Source: Sphingomonas morindae
Lineage (GTDB): Bacteria > Pseudomonadota > Alphaproteobacteria > Sphingomonadales > Sphingomonadaceae
Direction of reading: 5' to 3'
Length of the DNA: 64,000 nt
NCBI RefSeq assembly: GCF_023822065.1
Contig: NZ_CP084930.1
Coordinates: 2,806,001 to 2,870,000 of the forward strand
Each line of letters opens with the position of its first letter. Within the stretch, counting starts at the first letter, position 1. Shown in pieces: positions 52,321 through 62,498 of this stretch. Made by a program: the position numbers and the translations under genes. The notes below the pieces were generated by a model. The model worked only from the letters and a program-made list of their open reading frames with translations. It was not told the origin of the DNA and ran no database searches.

Positions 52321-52808
52321 CAGCCCGCCTCCAGCAGCGCCGCCAGCGTCACCGGCCGGAAGCCGCGCGCATCCACCCCGACATCGAACTGACGCGGCAT
52401 CGGCGCGAGCCGGCCATGGCTGTGGCCGTGCAGGTTGATGGCGCCGCGATGCTTGTTGTGCCAGGTGCGGAAGGGATAGTGGCAGAGGATGCAGAGCCGA
52501 TCCTCCACCACCAGCTCGGCATAGGCGCTCACCCCCGCCCAGCCCGGCGCGGCGGCGGTGTCGGCATCGTCATTATTGCCGGTGACGAGATATTTGGTGC
52601 CGTTGAGCCGGGCGAGCCACGCCGCCACCGACGCGCCCGAGCGCGCGACATCGCCGAGATGCCACACCGTGTCCGCCGGCGTCACCACCGCGTTCCAGCC
52701 GGCGATCAGCGCCGCGTCCATCTCCGCCACCGAGCCAAAGCCGCGCTTGTGGATGTTGAGCGTGCGATGATCGCCGAAATGGGTGTCGGCGGTGAAGTAG
52801 AGCGTCAT
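52320..52808 (-). CDS. calcineurin-like metallophosphoesterase
   Basis: 162 residues. Metal-binding motifs: 'MTLYFTADTHFGDHRTL' (Asp-x-His), 'VWHLGDVARSG' (Gly-Asp), 'LVTGNNDDADT' (Gly-Asn-x-Asp form), 'CHYPFRTWHN' and 'INLHGHSHGRL' (Gly-His-x-His). It is a small cytoplasmic phosphoesterase of the MPP superfamily; YfcE-like proteins hydrolyse phosphodiesters, but the substrate is unknown here. It starts with ATGA overlapping the PEBP gene stop and is overlapped by the NUDIX start, so all three genes are translationally linked. Confidence 0.9.
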   Translation of the reverse strand: MTLYFTADTHFGDHRTLNIHKRGFGSVAEMDAALIAGWNAVVTPADTVWHLGDVARSGASVAAWLARLNGTKYLVTGNNDDADTAAAPGWAGVSAYAELVVEDRLCILCHYPFRTWHNKHRGAINLHGHSHGRLAPMPRQFDVGVDARGFRPVTLAALLEAG

Positions 52809-53428
52809 TCCGGGGCGAGGGCGGGGGCGCCGGCCGGCCCGATCGCGGCGGGTTCGCCGCGCGAATAGCAGCCCACCAGCGCGCCCGCCGCCAGCACCCG
52901 GCCGGCCAGCGCCTCGACACAGGCCGAGCGGCCCGGCTCCTCGCCGAGATCGACCCGCTCCGACAGGGCGAAGAGCTGGAAGACATAATCGTGCGTGCCG
53001 TGGCCGGTGGGCGGATCGGGCGGCAGCCAGCCGCGGCGCAGCGCGCTGTTGCGGCCCACCGCGCCGCCCGCCAGCATGGCCGATCCGTCCAGCGCGCCCT
53101 CGGCGAGGGCGGCCGTTCCCGGATCCATCCCCCAGACCAGCGCATGCACCAGCGGCCGCGCGGCGGGCGCGTCGGGATCCTCGACGATCAGCGCGAGCGC
53201 GGCGGTCGCGTCCGGCACGCCATGCCAGAGCAGCGGCGGCGACACGCCCTCGCCATCGGCGGTGAAGCGCGGCGGCAGCCGGCCGTCCTGCGCGAAGGCG
53301 GGGCTGCCGAGCGTCACCGCCGGCACCGCGCCGAGCGCCAGCCGCGGATCGGCGATGACGAGCGAATCATGGCCGGCGCGCGCGCCGCGCAGCAAACTGC
53401 CCAGCCAGGCGGGAATATGTTCGAGCAT
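52805..53428 (-). CDS. YbhB/YbcL-type phosphatidylethanolamine-binding protein (PEBP)
   Basis: 207 residues with an N-terminal extension. PEBP features: 'PRFTADGEGVSPPLLWHGVP', 'ALIVEDPDAPAARPLVHALVWGM' (DPDxP and the His), 'GRNSALRRGWLPPDPPTGHGTHDYVF' (GxxxxxGY-like and the HxY loop) and 'LFALSERVDL'. Bacterial YbhB/YbcL bind small ligands and have no clear enzymatic role. No signal peptide is seen, so it should be cytoplasmic. ATGA overlap with the phosphoesterase gene. A 57-bp gap separates it from the HI0933 gene upstream. Confidence 0.9.
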   Translation of the reverse strand: MLEHIPAWLGSLLRGARAGHDSLVIADPRLALGAVPAVTLGSPAFAQDGRLPPRFTADGEGVSPPLLWHGVPDATAALALIVEDPDAPAARPLVHALVWGMDPGTAALAEGALDGSAMLAGGAVGRNSALRRGWLPPDPPTGHGTHDYVFQLFALSERVDLGEEPGRSACVEALAGRVLAAGALVGCYSRGEPAAIGPAGAPALAPE

Positions 53429-53485
53429 AAGGACCTCCTCGCCCGGTCGAGCGCGCGAGCGGCGAAATCGTTCAACCGGACGGCG

Positions 53486-54670
53486 CTACACCGCCAGCCC
53501 GGCGGCGTGGCCGCTCGCCCACGCCCATTGGAAATTATAGCCGCCGAGCCAGCCCGTGACATCGACGCACTCGCCGATGCAGTAGAGCCCGGGCAGATGG
53601 CGCGCGGCCATGGTCTGCGAGGACAGGCCGGCGGTGGCGATGCCGCCCACCGTCACCTCGGCCTTGGCATAGCCCTCGCTGCCGCTCGGCTGGAAGGACC
53701 AGCGGCGCAGCCGCGCCTCGGCGGCGCGGAGGCTCGCATCCTTGCAGGCGGCCAGCGTCTCGCCCAGCGCCAGCCGTGCCGCCAGCGCGTCCGCGAGCCG
53801 CTGCGGTACCAGCCCGGCGAGCACCGCGCGCGGCGTGGCGCGCGGCCGGGCCTGCTTCTCGGCGAGCAGCCAATCCGCCGGGCGATCGCCCACGAAGTCG
53901 ATCGCGATCGCCGAGCCCGGCCGCCAATAGGACGAGGCCTGGAGGATGGCGGGCCCCGACAGGCCGCGATGCGTGAACAGCGCCGCCTCGCTGAAGCGCG
54001 CCTTCCCGGCCATCGCCGTGACGGGCGCGGCGACGCCGGCCAGCTCGCGGAACAGCGCCTCGTCCGCGCCCAATGTCAGCGGCACCAGCGCCGGGCGCGG
54101 CTCGACCAGCTTGAGGCCGAACTGCTTGGCGAGCGCGAAGGCGAAGCCGGTCGCGCCGATCTTGGGGATGGAGGGGCCGCCGGTGGCGATGACCAGCGCG
54201 GGCGCGGCATAGGCGCCGTCGCCGGCGGTCACGCGGAACAGGCCGTCGCCATGCTCCACCGCACGGATCGGCGCGCCCAGCGCGAAGCGGGCATCGCCGC
54301 ATTCGCGCATCAGCATCGCCACGATCTGCCGCGCCGATCCGTCGCAGAAGAGCTGGCCCAGCGTCTTCTCGTGCCAGGCGATGCCGTGGCGATCGACCAG
54401 CGCGACGAAATCCTGCGGCGTGTAGCGGCCCAAGGCCGATTTGGCGAAATGGGGGTTGGCCGAAAGGAAGCGGTCCGGCGCGGTGTGGATATTGGTGAAG
54501 TTGCACCGGCCGCCGCCGGAGATCACGATCTTGGCGCCGGGCTCGACATTATGATCGATCACCAGCACGCGCCGTCCGCGCGCCGCCGCGGTGGCGGCGC
54601 AGAACAGGCCGGCGGCACCGGCGCCGAGCACGATCGCATCGAAGCGGTCGTGCCCCGCCGCCGGGCTCAT
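53486..54670 (-). CDS. HI0933-family FAD-dependent oxidoreductase
   Basis: 394 residues of the HI0933/BaiN-like flavoprotein family. FAD-binding motif 'DAIVLGAGAAGLFCAATAAARG', then 'VISGGGRCNFTNIHTAP' (typical of the family), 'VIATGGPSIPKIGATGFAFALAKQFG', and C-terminal 'GLYCIGECVDVTGWLGGYNFQWAWASG'. It binds FAD and NAD(P)H; the physiological substrate is unknown for most members. The N-terminus starts on ATGA overlapping the helicase stop. GC content and codon use match the neighbours. Confidence 0.9.
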   Translation of the reverse strand: MSPAAGHDRFDAIVLGAGAAGLFCAATAAARGRRVLVIDHNVEPGAKIVISGGGRCNFTNIHTAPDRFLSANPHFAKSALGRYTPQDFVALVDRHGIAWHEKTLGQLFCDGSARQIVAMLMRECGDARFALGAPIRAVEHGDGLFRVTAGDGAYAAPALVIATGGPSIPKIGATGFAFALAKQFGLKLVEPRPALVPLTLGADEALFRELAGVAAPVTAMAGKARFSEAALFTHRGLSGPAILQASSYWRPGSAIAIDFVGDRPADWLLAEKQARPRATPRAVLAGLVPQRLADALAARLALGETLAACKDASLRAAEARLRRWSFQPSGSEGYAKAEVTVGGIATAGLSSQTMAARHLPGLYCIGECVDVTGWLGGYNFQWAWASGHAAGLAV

Positions 54671-56334
54671 CGGCGGGGCGGACGGCCGCGAGGCGGGGCC
54701 GCGCGCCGCGGCGGCCCGGTGCGCGCCGGACGCGGCGGCGGGGCATCGGCGGGCTCGATCATCACGCCTTCCTCGTCACCGCGCGCGGTGCGCTTCACCG
54801 CCGCCACGAAGCGCGCCGCCTGGTGGCGCGGGATCTCGAACAGGCTGTCCTCGGTGTTGATGCGGATCGCGCCGACATCGGCCTTGGTGATGTGGCCGCG
54901 CCGGCACAGCAGCGGCAGCAGCCAGCGCGGATCGGCATTCTGCCGCCGGCCGATATTGATCCGGAACCACACCGAATCGACCGCCGCCGCGCGCGGCTGA
55001 TCCTCGTAGCCGCGCCCCGGCGCGGGGGCGTCGACCAGCTCTTCGGGGGCGGGGAGGCGCGCGCGGTGGGCGCGCACCAGCATCGCCGCCAGCTCTTCCG
55101 CCGGGCGTTCGGCGAGCAGCCGTGCGCCCAGCGCGCGATCCTCCTCGTCCAGCTCGACCGGCTGGTTGAGCAGCGCCACCAGCCGCTCGCGATCGGCGGC
55201 CTGGATGGTGGCGGGATCGGGCGCGGGCACCCACTCATAGGGCACGCGCGCCTGGCGCAGCAGCGCGTCGACGCGGCGGCGGCGCGTATAGGGCACGACC
55301 AGCGCGGCGATCCCCTTGCGGCCGGCGCGGCCGGTGCGGCCCGAGCGGTGCTGCAGCGTCTCCGGATCGCGCGGCAGATCGACATGGATGACCAGCGAAA
55401 GCGACGGCAGATCGATGCCGCGCGCCGCCACGTCGGTGGCGACGCAGACGCGCGCGCGCCGGTCGCGCAGCGCCTGGAGCGCATGGTTGCGCTCGCTCTG
55501 GCTGTGCTCGCCCGACAGCGCCACCGCCTCGAAACCGCGCTCCATCAGCCGCGCATGGACCTGGCGCACCGCCTCGCGCGTCGCGCAGAACAGGATGGCG
55601 GTGTCGGGCTCGTGGAAGCGCAGCAGATTCACCACCGCGTTCTCGATGTCCGAGGGCGCCACCGCCACCGCCTGATAGGCGATATCGCCATGGCCGCGCT
55701 CGGTGCCGACCGTCGAGATCGGCAGGGCGTCGCGCTGGTAGCGCTTGGCCAGCAGCGCGATCGGCTTGGGCATGGTGGCGGAGAACATGAGCGTGCGGCG
55801 TTCGGGCGAGGCCGCGTCCAGCAGCTCCTCCAGCTCCTCGCGAAAGCCCATGTCGAGCATCTCGTCGGCCTCGTCGAGCACCACCGCGCGAAGCTGGGAC
55901 AGATCGAGCGCGCCGCGCTCGAGATGGTCGCGCAGCCGGCCCGGCGTGCCGACCACGACATGCGCGCCGCCCTGCAGCGCGCGCCGCTCGCGCACCGGAT
56001 CCATGCCGCCGACACAGGCGAGGATGCGCGCATTGGCCTCGGCATAGAGCCAGGCCAGCTCGCGATTGACCTGGAGCGCCAGCTCGCGCGTCGGCGCGAT
56101 CACCAGCGCCAGCGGCGCGGCGGGCCCGGCCATGCGCTCGGCGCCGGCGAGCAGCTCGGGCGCCATGGCGAGCCCGAAGGCCACCGTCTTGCCCGAGCCG
56201 GTCTGCGCCGAGACGATCAGATCGCGGCCGGCGGCCTCGGGCGCGAGCACCGCCGCCTGGACGGGGGTGAGGCTTTCATAGCCGCGCGCGGCGATCGCCC
56301 TGGCGAGGGCGGGAGGAACGGAGTCGATAGGCAT
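54667..56334 (-). CDS. DEAD-box RNA helicase with DbpA-type C-terminal domain
   Basis: 555 residues from the ATG at 56334 (AAGGGG upstream). Helicase motifs: Q motif 'YESLTPVQ', I 'AQTGSGKTV', Ia 'PTRELALQV', 'TPGRLRDHL', II 'VVLDEADEMLDMG', III 'SATMP' and VI 'HRSGRTGRAGRKG'. After about 450 comes a DbpA-type RNA-binding domain ('VWFRINIGRRQNADPRWLLPLL', 'RINTEDSLFEIPRHQAARF') and a basic Arg/Pro tail. DeaD/CsdA and DbpA act in ribosome assembly and RNA unwinding, often in the cold. A hairpin (GCCGGAC/GTCCGGC) lies in its leader about 25 nt before the ATG. Confidence 0.92.
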   Translation of the reverse strand: MPIDSVPPALARAIAARGYESLTPVQAAVLAPEAAGRDLIVSAQTGSGKTVAFGLAMAPELLAGAERMAGPAAPLALVIAPTRELALQVNRELAWLYAEANARILACVGGMDPVRERRALQGGAHVVVGTPGRLRDHLERGALDLSQLRAVVLDEADEMLDMGFREELEELLDAASPERRTLMFSATMPKPIALLAKRYQRDALPISTVGTERGHGDIAYQAVAVAPSDIENAVVNLLRFHEPDTAILFCATREAVRQVHARLMERGFEAVALSGEHSQSERNHALQALRDRRARVCVATDVAARGIDLPSLSLVIHVDLPRDPETLQHRSGRTGRAGRKGIAALVVPYTRRRRVDALLRQARVPYEWVPAPDPATIQAADRERLVALLNQPVELDEEDRALGARLLAERPAEELAAMLVRAHRARLPAPEELVDAPAPGRGYEDQPRAAAVDSVWFRINIGRRQNADPRWLLPLLCRRGHITKADVGAIRINTEDSLFEIPRHQAARFVAAVKRTARGDEEGVMIEPADAPPPRPARTGPPRRAAPPRGRPPRR

Positions 56335-56380
56335 GGCGGCCCCTTCGGCCTGAAAGCCGCCGGACACAAGTCCGGCAACG

Positions 56381-56413
56381 AAAAAGAAAGGCCGGCCCGC
56401 AATTGGGCCGGCC
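56381..56413 (-). terminator. intrinsic terminator of the hsp20 gene
   Basis: On the minus strand a perfect 9-bp GGCCGGCCC/GGGCCGGCC stem with the 6-base loop AATTGC is followed directly by TTTCTTTTT. It lies 27 bp after the hsp20 stop at 56440. It is the clearest Rho-independent terminator in the window and would also insulate the downstream helicase gene. Confidence 0.92.
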
Positions 56414-56439
56414 CCGTTTCCGCCGAGCGGGCGTGGCGA

Positions 56440-56913
56440 TCAGGCCGCGACGCGCACCGCGGTCGCCTCGCCTTCGATCGCTTCCGGCTGCTGGCCGTCG
56501 ATCAGAATGCGGCGGGGCTTCTTGTGCTCGGGCACTTCACGCTTCAGCTCGATGTTGAGCAGGCCGTTGTCGAAGCCGGCGCCCACCACCTTGATCGTAT
56601 CGGCGAGCTGGAAGCGGCGCTCGAAGGCGCGCTTCGCGATGCCGCGATGCAGGAACTGGCGGTTGGCGTCCTCGGCGCGCGGTTCGGCCTTGCCGATCAC
56701 GATGAGCACATTGTCCTGCACCGTCAGCTCCAGCTCGTCACGGGCAAAGCCGGCGACGGCCATGGAGATGCGGTAATCGTCCTCGGCGACCTTCTCGATA
56801 TTGTACGGCGGATAGGCATCGCCCTCGCCACGGGTGGCGAAGTCGACCAGCCGGTTCAGATTCTCGAAGCCGATCGAAGACCGGAGCAGGGGGGTGAAAT
56901 CAAGAGTACGCAT
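56440..56913 (-). CDS. small heat-shock protein, Hsp20/IbpA family
   Basis: 157 residues from the ATG at 56913. The alpha-crystallin domain (about 35-125) shows 'YPPYNIEKVAEDDYRISMAVAGF', 'ELELTVQDNVLIVIGKAEP', 'FLHRGIAKRAFERRFQLADTIKV' and 'GAGFDNGLLNIELKREVPE', and the C-terminal tail has 'RRILID', a likely I-x-I/V-like motif. It is an ATP-independent holdase that forms large oligomers. The short leader contains a hairpin that places the AGGG ribosome binding site in its loop (56918-56931). A strong terminator follows. Confidence 0.92.
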   Translation of the reverse strand: MRTLDFTPLLRSSIGFENLNRLVDFATRGEGDAYPPYNIEKVAEDDYRISMAVAGFARDELELTVQDNVLIVIGKAEPRAEDANRQFLHRGIAKRAFERRFQLADTIKVVGAGFDNGLLNIELKREVPEHKKPRRILIDGQQPEAIEGEATAVRVAA

Positions 56914-56917
56914 TGGT

Positions 56918-56931
56918 CCAAACCCTTTTGG
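56918..56931 (-). promoter_or_regulatory. possible thermosensor hairpin over the hsp20 ribosome binding site
   Basis: On the minus strand CCAAA-AGGG-TTTGG forms a 5-bp stem with the AGGG of the Shine-Dalgarno in the 4-base loop, 4 nt before the ATG at 56913. Small hsp20 genes are often controlled by such RNA thermometers. The stem is short and A/T-rich at its core, which would melt readily, but it is weaker than known ROSE or 4U elements. Suggestive only. Confidence 0.4.
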
Positions 56932-57119
56932 CGATTGAACGATAAGCGAGCCCGCGGCACTCCGCCGGGCCGGCCGCGACACCCCTCTGGGGCGGCATCG
57001 CGACGAGGCGTGAGATGGGAAGGGGCCGGGTCTTTTCAAGAGGCCGTCGATGGTCGAACGGGTCTCGCCCCGGGACGCGGCGGGGACGGCGATGGTTTCG
57101 TTTCCGCGCGGCGCGTGCC

Positions 57120-57596
57120 ATGGCGAGCGGGATGCCGCAGGCCTTCTCCGATCCCGTCGTCGCGCCGCTCATCGATGCGCTCTACACCGAAGCCATGCTG
57201 CTGGCGGACGAGGCGCGCGGCTATTTCGAATATGAGGGGCGGCTCGACCGGGACGCGCTCGCGCCGCGCGACCGCATCGCCTTTTCCTGTGAATCGCTGC
57301 GCGTCACCACGCGGCTGATGCATGTGATCGCCTGGCTGCTGGGGCGCCGCGCGGTGCTGGCGGGCGAGCTTGAGGCGGCCCGGGCGAGCGAGGGCGAGTG
57401 GCGGCTCGGCCTCGTCACCAACGCGCTCGAGGACCATGGCGCGCGGCTGCCGGAGGGCGCGCGGCGCATCATCGATGCCAGCATCGATCTCCATGCGCGC
57501 GCGGCGCGGCTGGACACGCAATTCGCCGAGGCCGAGGCGGGCGGCCTGTCCGGCCCCGCCAATGCGCTGCTCGATCGGCTGCGCCAGATCTACTGA
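57120..57596 (+). CDS. DUF1465 / RcdA-like protein
   Basis: 158 residues from the ATG at 57120; an ATG at 57132 is also possible and earlier starts lack support. It is a mostly helical protein: 'LIDALYTEAMLLADEARGYFEYEGR', 'DRIAFSCESLRVTTRLMHVIAWLLGRRAV' and 'LPEGARRIIDASIDLHARAARLD'. The DUF1465 family includes Caulobacter RcdA, the adaptor that helps CpdR and PopA direct ClpXP to degrade CtrA and other cell-cycle proteins. It sits between hsp20 (divergent) and phhB (convergent). Homology to RcdA is from memory of the family, not a search. Confidence 0.78.
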   Translation: MASGMPQAFSDPVVAPLIDALYTEAMLLADEARGYFEYEGRLDRDALAPRDRIAFSCESLRVTTRLMHVIAWLLGRRAVLAGELEAARASEGEWRLGLVTNALEDHGARLPEGARRIIDASIDLHARAARLDTQFAEAEAGGLSGPANALLDRLRQIY

Positions 57597-57606
57597 GCGC
57601 CGACTC

Positions 57607-57906
57607 TCACCGCGCGTCGGCGGCGGCCGCGTCGATCAGCCGGGCGAGCGCGATGTCGCGCTCGGATACGCCGCCCGCGTCATGCGTCGTCAGCACGATC
57701 TCGACGCGATTATAGACGTTCGACCATTCCGGATGATGATCGGCCTTTTCCGCCGCCAGTGCGATCCGCGTCATGAAGCCGAAGGCGGCGTTGAAATCGG
57801 CGAAGCGAAAGCTGCGGCGGATGGCGTCGCGGTCAGCATCCCATTGCCATTGGGGCAGGGCGGCCAGCGCTTCGGCGCGCGCGCTTTCGGAGAGGCGGCT
57901 GATCAT
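57607..57906 (-). CDS. phhB: 4a-hydroxytetrahydrobiopterin dehydratase (PCD/PhhB)
   Basis: 99 residues from the ATG at 57906, the usual length. Motifs: '[47 protein letters not shown]' region: the key residues are the two adjacent His in 'ADHHPEW' and '[16 protein letters not shown]'. It regenerates pterin after aromatic amino acid hydroxylation; a phhA gene is not in the window. The small alpha/beta protein may also have other roles. It converges with the DUF1465 gene across 10 bp. Confidence 0.93.
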   Translation of the reverse strand: MISRLSESARAEALAALPQWQWDADRDAIRRSFRFADFNAAFGFMTRIALAAEKADHHPEWSNVYNRVEIVLTTHDAGGVSERDIALARLIDAAAADAR

Positions 57907-58000
57907 GCGCCGGTGCTGCCCCGGCCGGCCGCCGGCGTCAACCGCCGGCGCGACGCGGCCGCCCCGGTGCATGGCCGCTCTGGCGCGGCCCGGCCGGCGC

Positions 58001-58043
58001 TTGCTATACAGATGGCCATGGACCTGTAACATACCAGTCGGTA
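58001..58043 (+). promoter_or_regulatory. promoter and TetR-type operator candidate of the RND efflux operon
   Basis: A possible -35 TTGCTA (58001-58006) is followed after 18 bp by TGTAAC (58025-58030) as -10. The -10 region runs into TACCAGTCGGTA (58032-58043), an imperfect palindrome with TACC/GGTA arms of the kind bound by TetR-family efflux repressors. No tetR gene is within the window upstream. Steric repression of the efflux operon is inferred. The first gene starts at 58103. Confidence 0.5.
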
Positions 58044-58102
58044 GAAAAAGGTTGCACGGGGCTGCGATCCGGCTATTGCCGCACCGCACAAAGGGAGCGT
58101 TC

Positions 58103-59302
58103 ATGAGCCGCACTGCGTATTCCGCCGCCCTCCTCCTGTGCGTGGCGGCCTGCCACAAGCAGCAGCCCCCGGCGGCGCCGCCGGCCCCCACCGTGTCCGT
58201 CGCCCAGCCTCTGCAGCGCGACGTGGTGAATTGGGACGAGTATATCGGCCATTTCGAGGCGCCGCAGTCGGTCGATCTGCGCGCCCGCGTCACCGGCGTC
58301 GTCACCAAGATCCTGTTCCGCGACGGGCAGGATGTGCGCGCCGGCCAGCCGCTGTTCGTGATCGATCCGCGCCCCTATGAGGCGCAGCTCCGCCAGGCCG
58401 AGGCGCAGGTCGCCAGCTCGCGCGCCACGCTCATCAACGCGCAGGCGGTGGAGGCGCGCTCGGCGCAGCTCGTCCAGGCGCAGGCGGTGAGCCGCGAGGA
58501 GCTGGAGAACAACCAGGCGCAGACGCGCACCGCGCGCGCCAATCTCCAGTCGGCCGAGGCGCAGCTCTACAATGCGCGGCTCAATCTCGGCTTCACCACG
58601 GTGCGCGCGCCGGTCGCGGGGCGCGTGTCCAGCCGCCGCGTGTCGCTGGGCGATCAGGTGACGAGCGGCGATACCCTGCTCACCACCGTCGTGTCGCTCG
58701 ATCCGATCTGGTTCACCTTCGACGGCGCCGAAAGCTTCTACCTGAAATATCTGCGGCAGGCGCAGGAAGGCCAGCGCAAATCCTCGCGCGTGGCGCCCAA
58801 CCCGGTGGACATCCAGCTCTCCGACGAGAGCGGCTATCGCTGGCACGGCCATATGGCCTTTGTCGACAATGCGGTGGATCCGGCGGCCGGGACGATCCGC
58901 GCCCATGCCGTGGTCGCCAATCCCGATCATTTCCTCACCCCGGGCCTGTTCGGCCGCGCGCGGCTACTCGGCTCGGGCACCTATCGCGCGATGCTGGTGC
59001 CCGACGAGGTGATCAGCGCCGATCAGTCGCGCAAGGTCGTCTATGTGCTCGGCCGCGACGGCAAGGTGGTGCAGCGCCCGGTCGAGGTCGGACCCGAGGT
59101 GATGGGGCTGCGCGCGGTGCGCGACGGCCTGGCGCCCACCGATCTCGTGGTGCTCGATGGGCTGGGCGGCCTCCAGCCCGGCATGAAGGTGCAGTCGCGT
59201 CGCACCACCATCAAGCCGCGCTCCGCCGACAGCGGGCCGCAGGTGCCGCAGGTCACCGTGCCCGAACCCAGCGCGGCGACGCTCTCCGGCCAGGGGGCCT
59301 GA
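58103..59302 (+). CDS. RND efflux periplasmic adaptor (MexA/AcrA type)
   Basis: 399 residues, ATG at 58103 with AAAGGGAG upstream. Lipoprotein signal '[11 protein letters not shown]' (Cys ~17). Then the adaptor layout: barrel-sandwich/lipoyl half-motif '[31 protein letters not shown]', an alpha-helical hairpin (about 95-165), the return half '[23 protein letters not shown]', a beta-barrel ('[19 protein letters not shown]') and a membrane-proximal domain ('[24 protein letters not shown]'). It joins the RND pump to the outer-membrane factor. First gene of a three-gene operon: 7 bp to the pump. Confidence 0.95.
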   Translation: MSRTAYSAALLLCVAACHKQQPPAAPPAPTVSVAQPLQRDVVNWDEYIGHFEAPQSVDLRARVTGVVTKILFRDGQDVRAGQPLFVIDPRPYEAQLRQAEAQVASSRATLINAQAVEARSAQLVQAQAVSREELENNQAQTRTARANLQSAEAQLYNARLNLGFTTVRAPVAGRVSSRRVSLGDQVTSGDTLLTTVVSLDPIWFTFDGAESFYLKYLRQAQEGQRKSSRVAPNPVDIQLSDESGYRWHGHMAFVDNAVDPAAGTIRAHAVVANPDHFLTPGLFGRARLLGSGTYRAMLVPDEVISADQSRKVVYVLGRDGKVVQRPVEVGPEVMGLRAVRDGLAPTDLVVLDGLGGLQPGMKVQSRRTTIKPRSADSGPQVPQVTVPEPSAATLSGQGA

Positions 59303-59309
59303 GGCCGCC

Positions 59310-62494
<3,185 letters not shown>

Positions 62495-62498
<4 letters not shown>

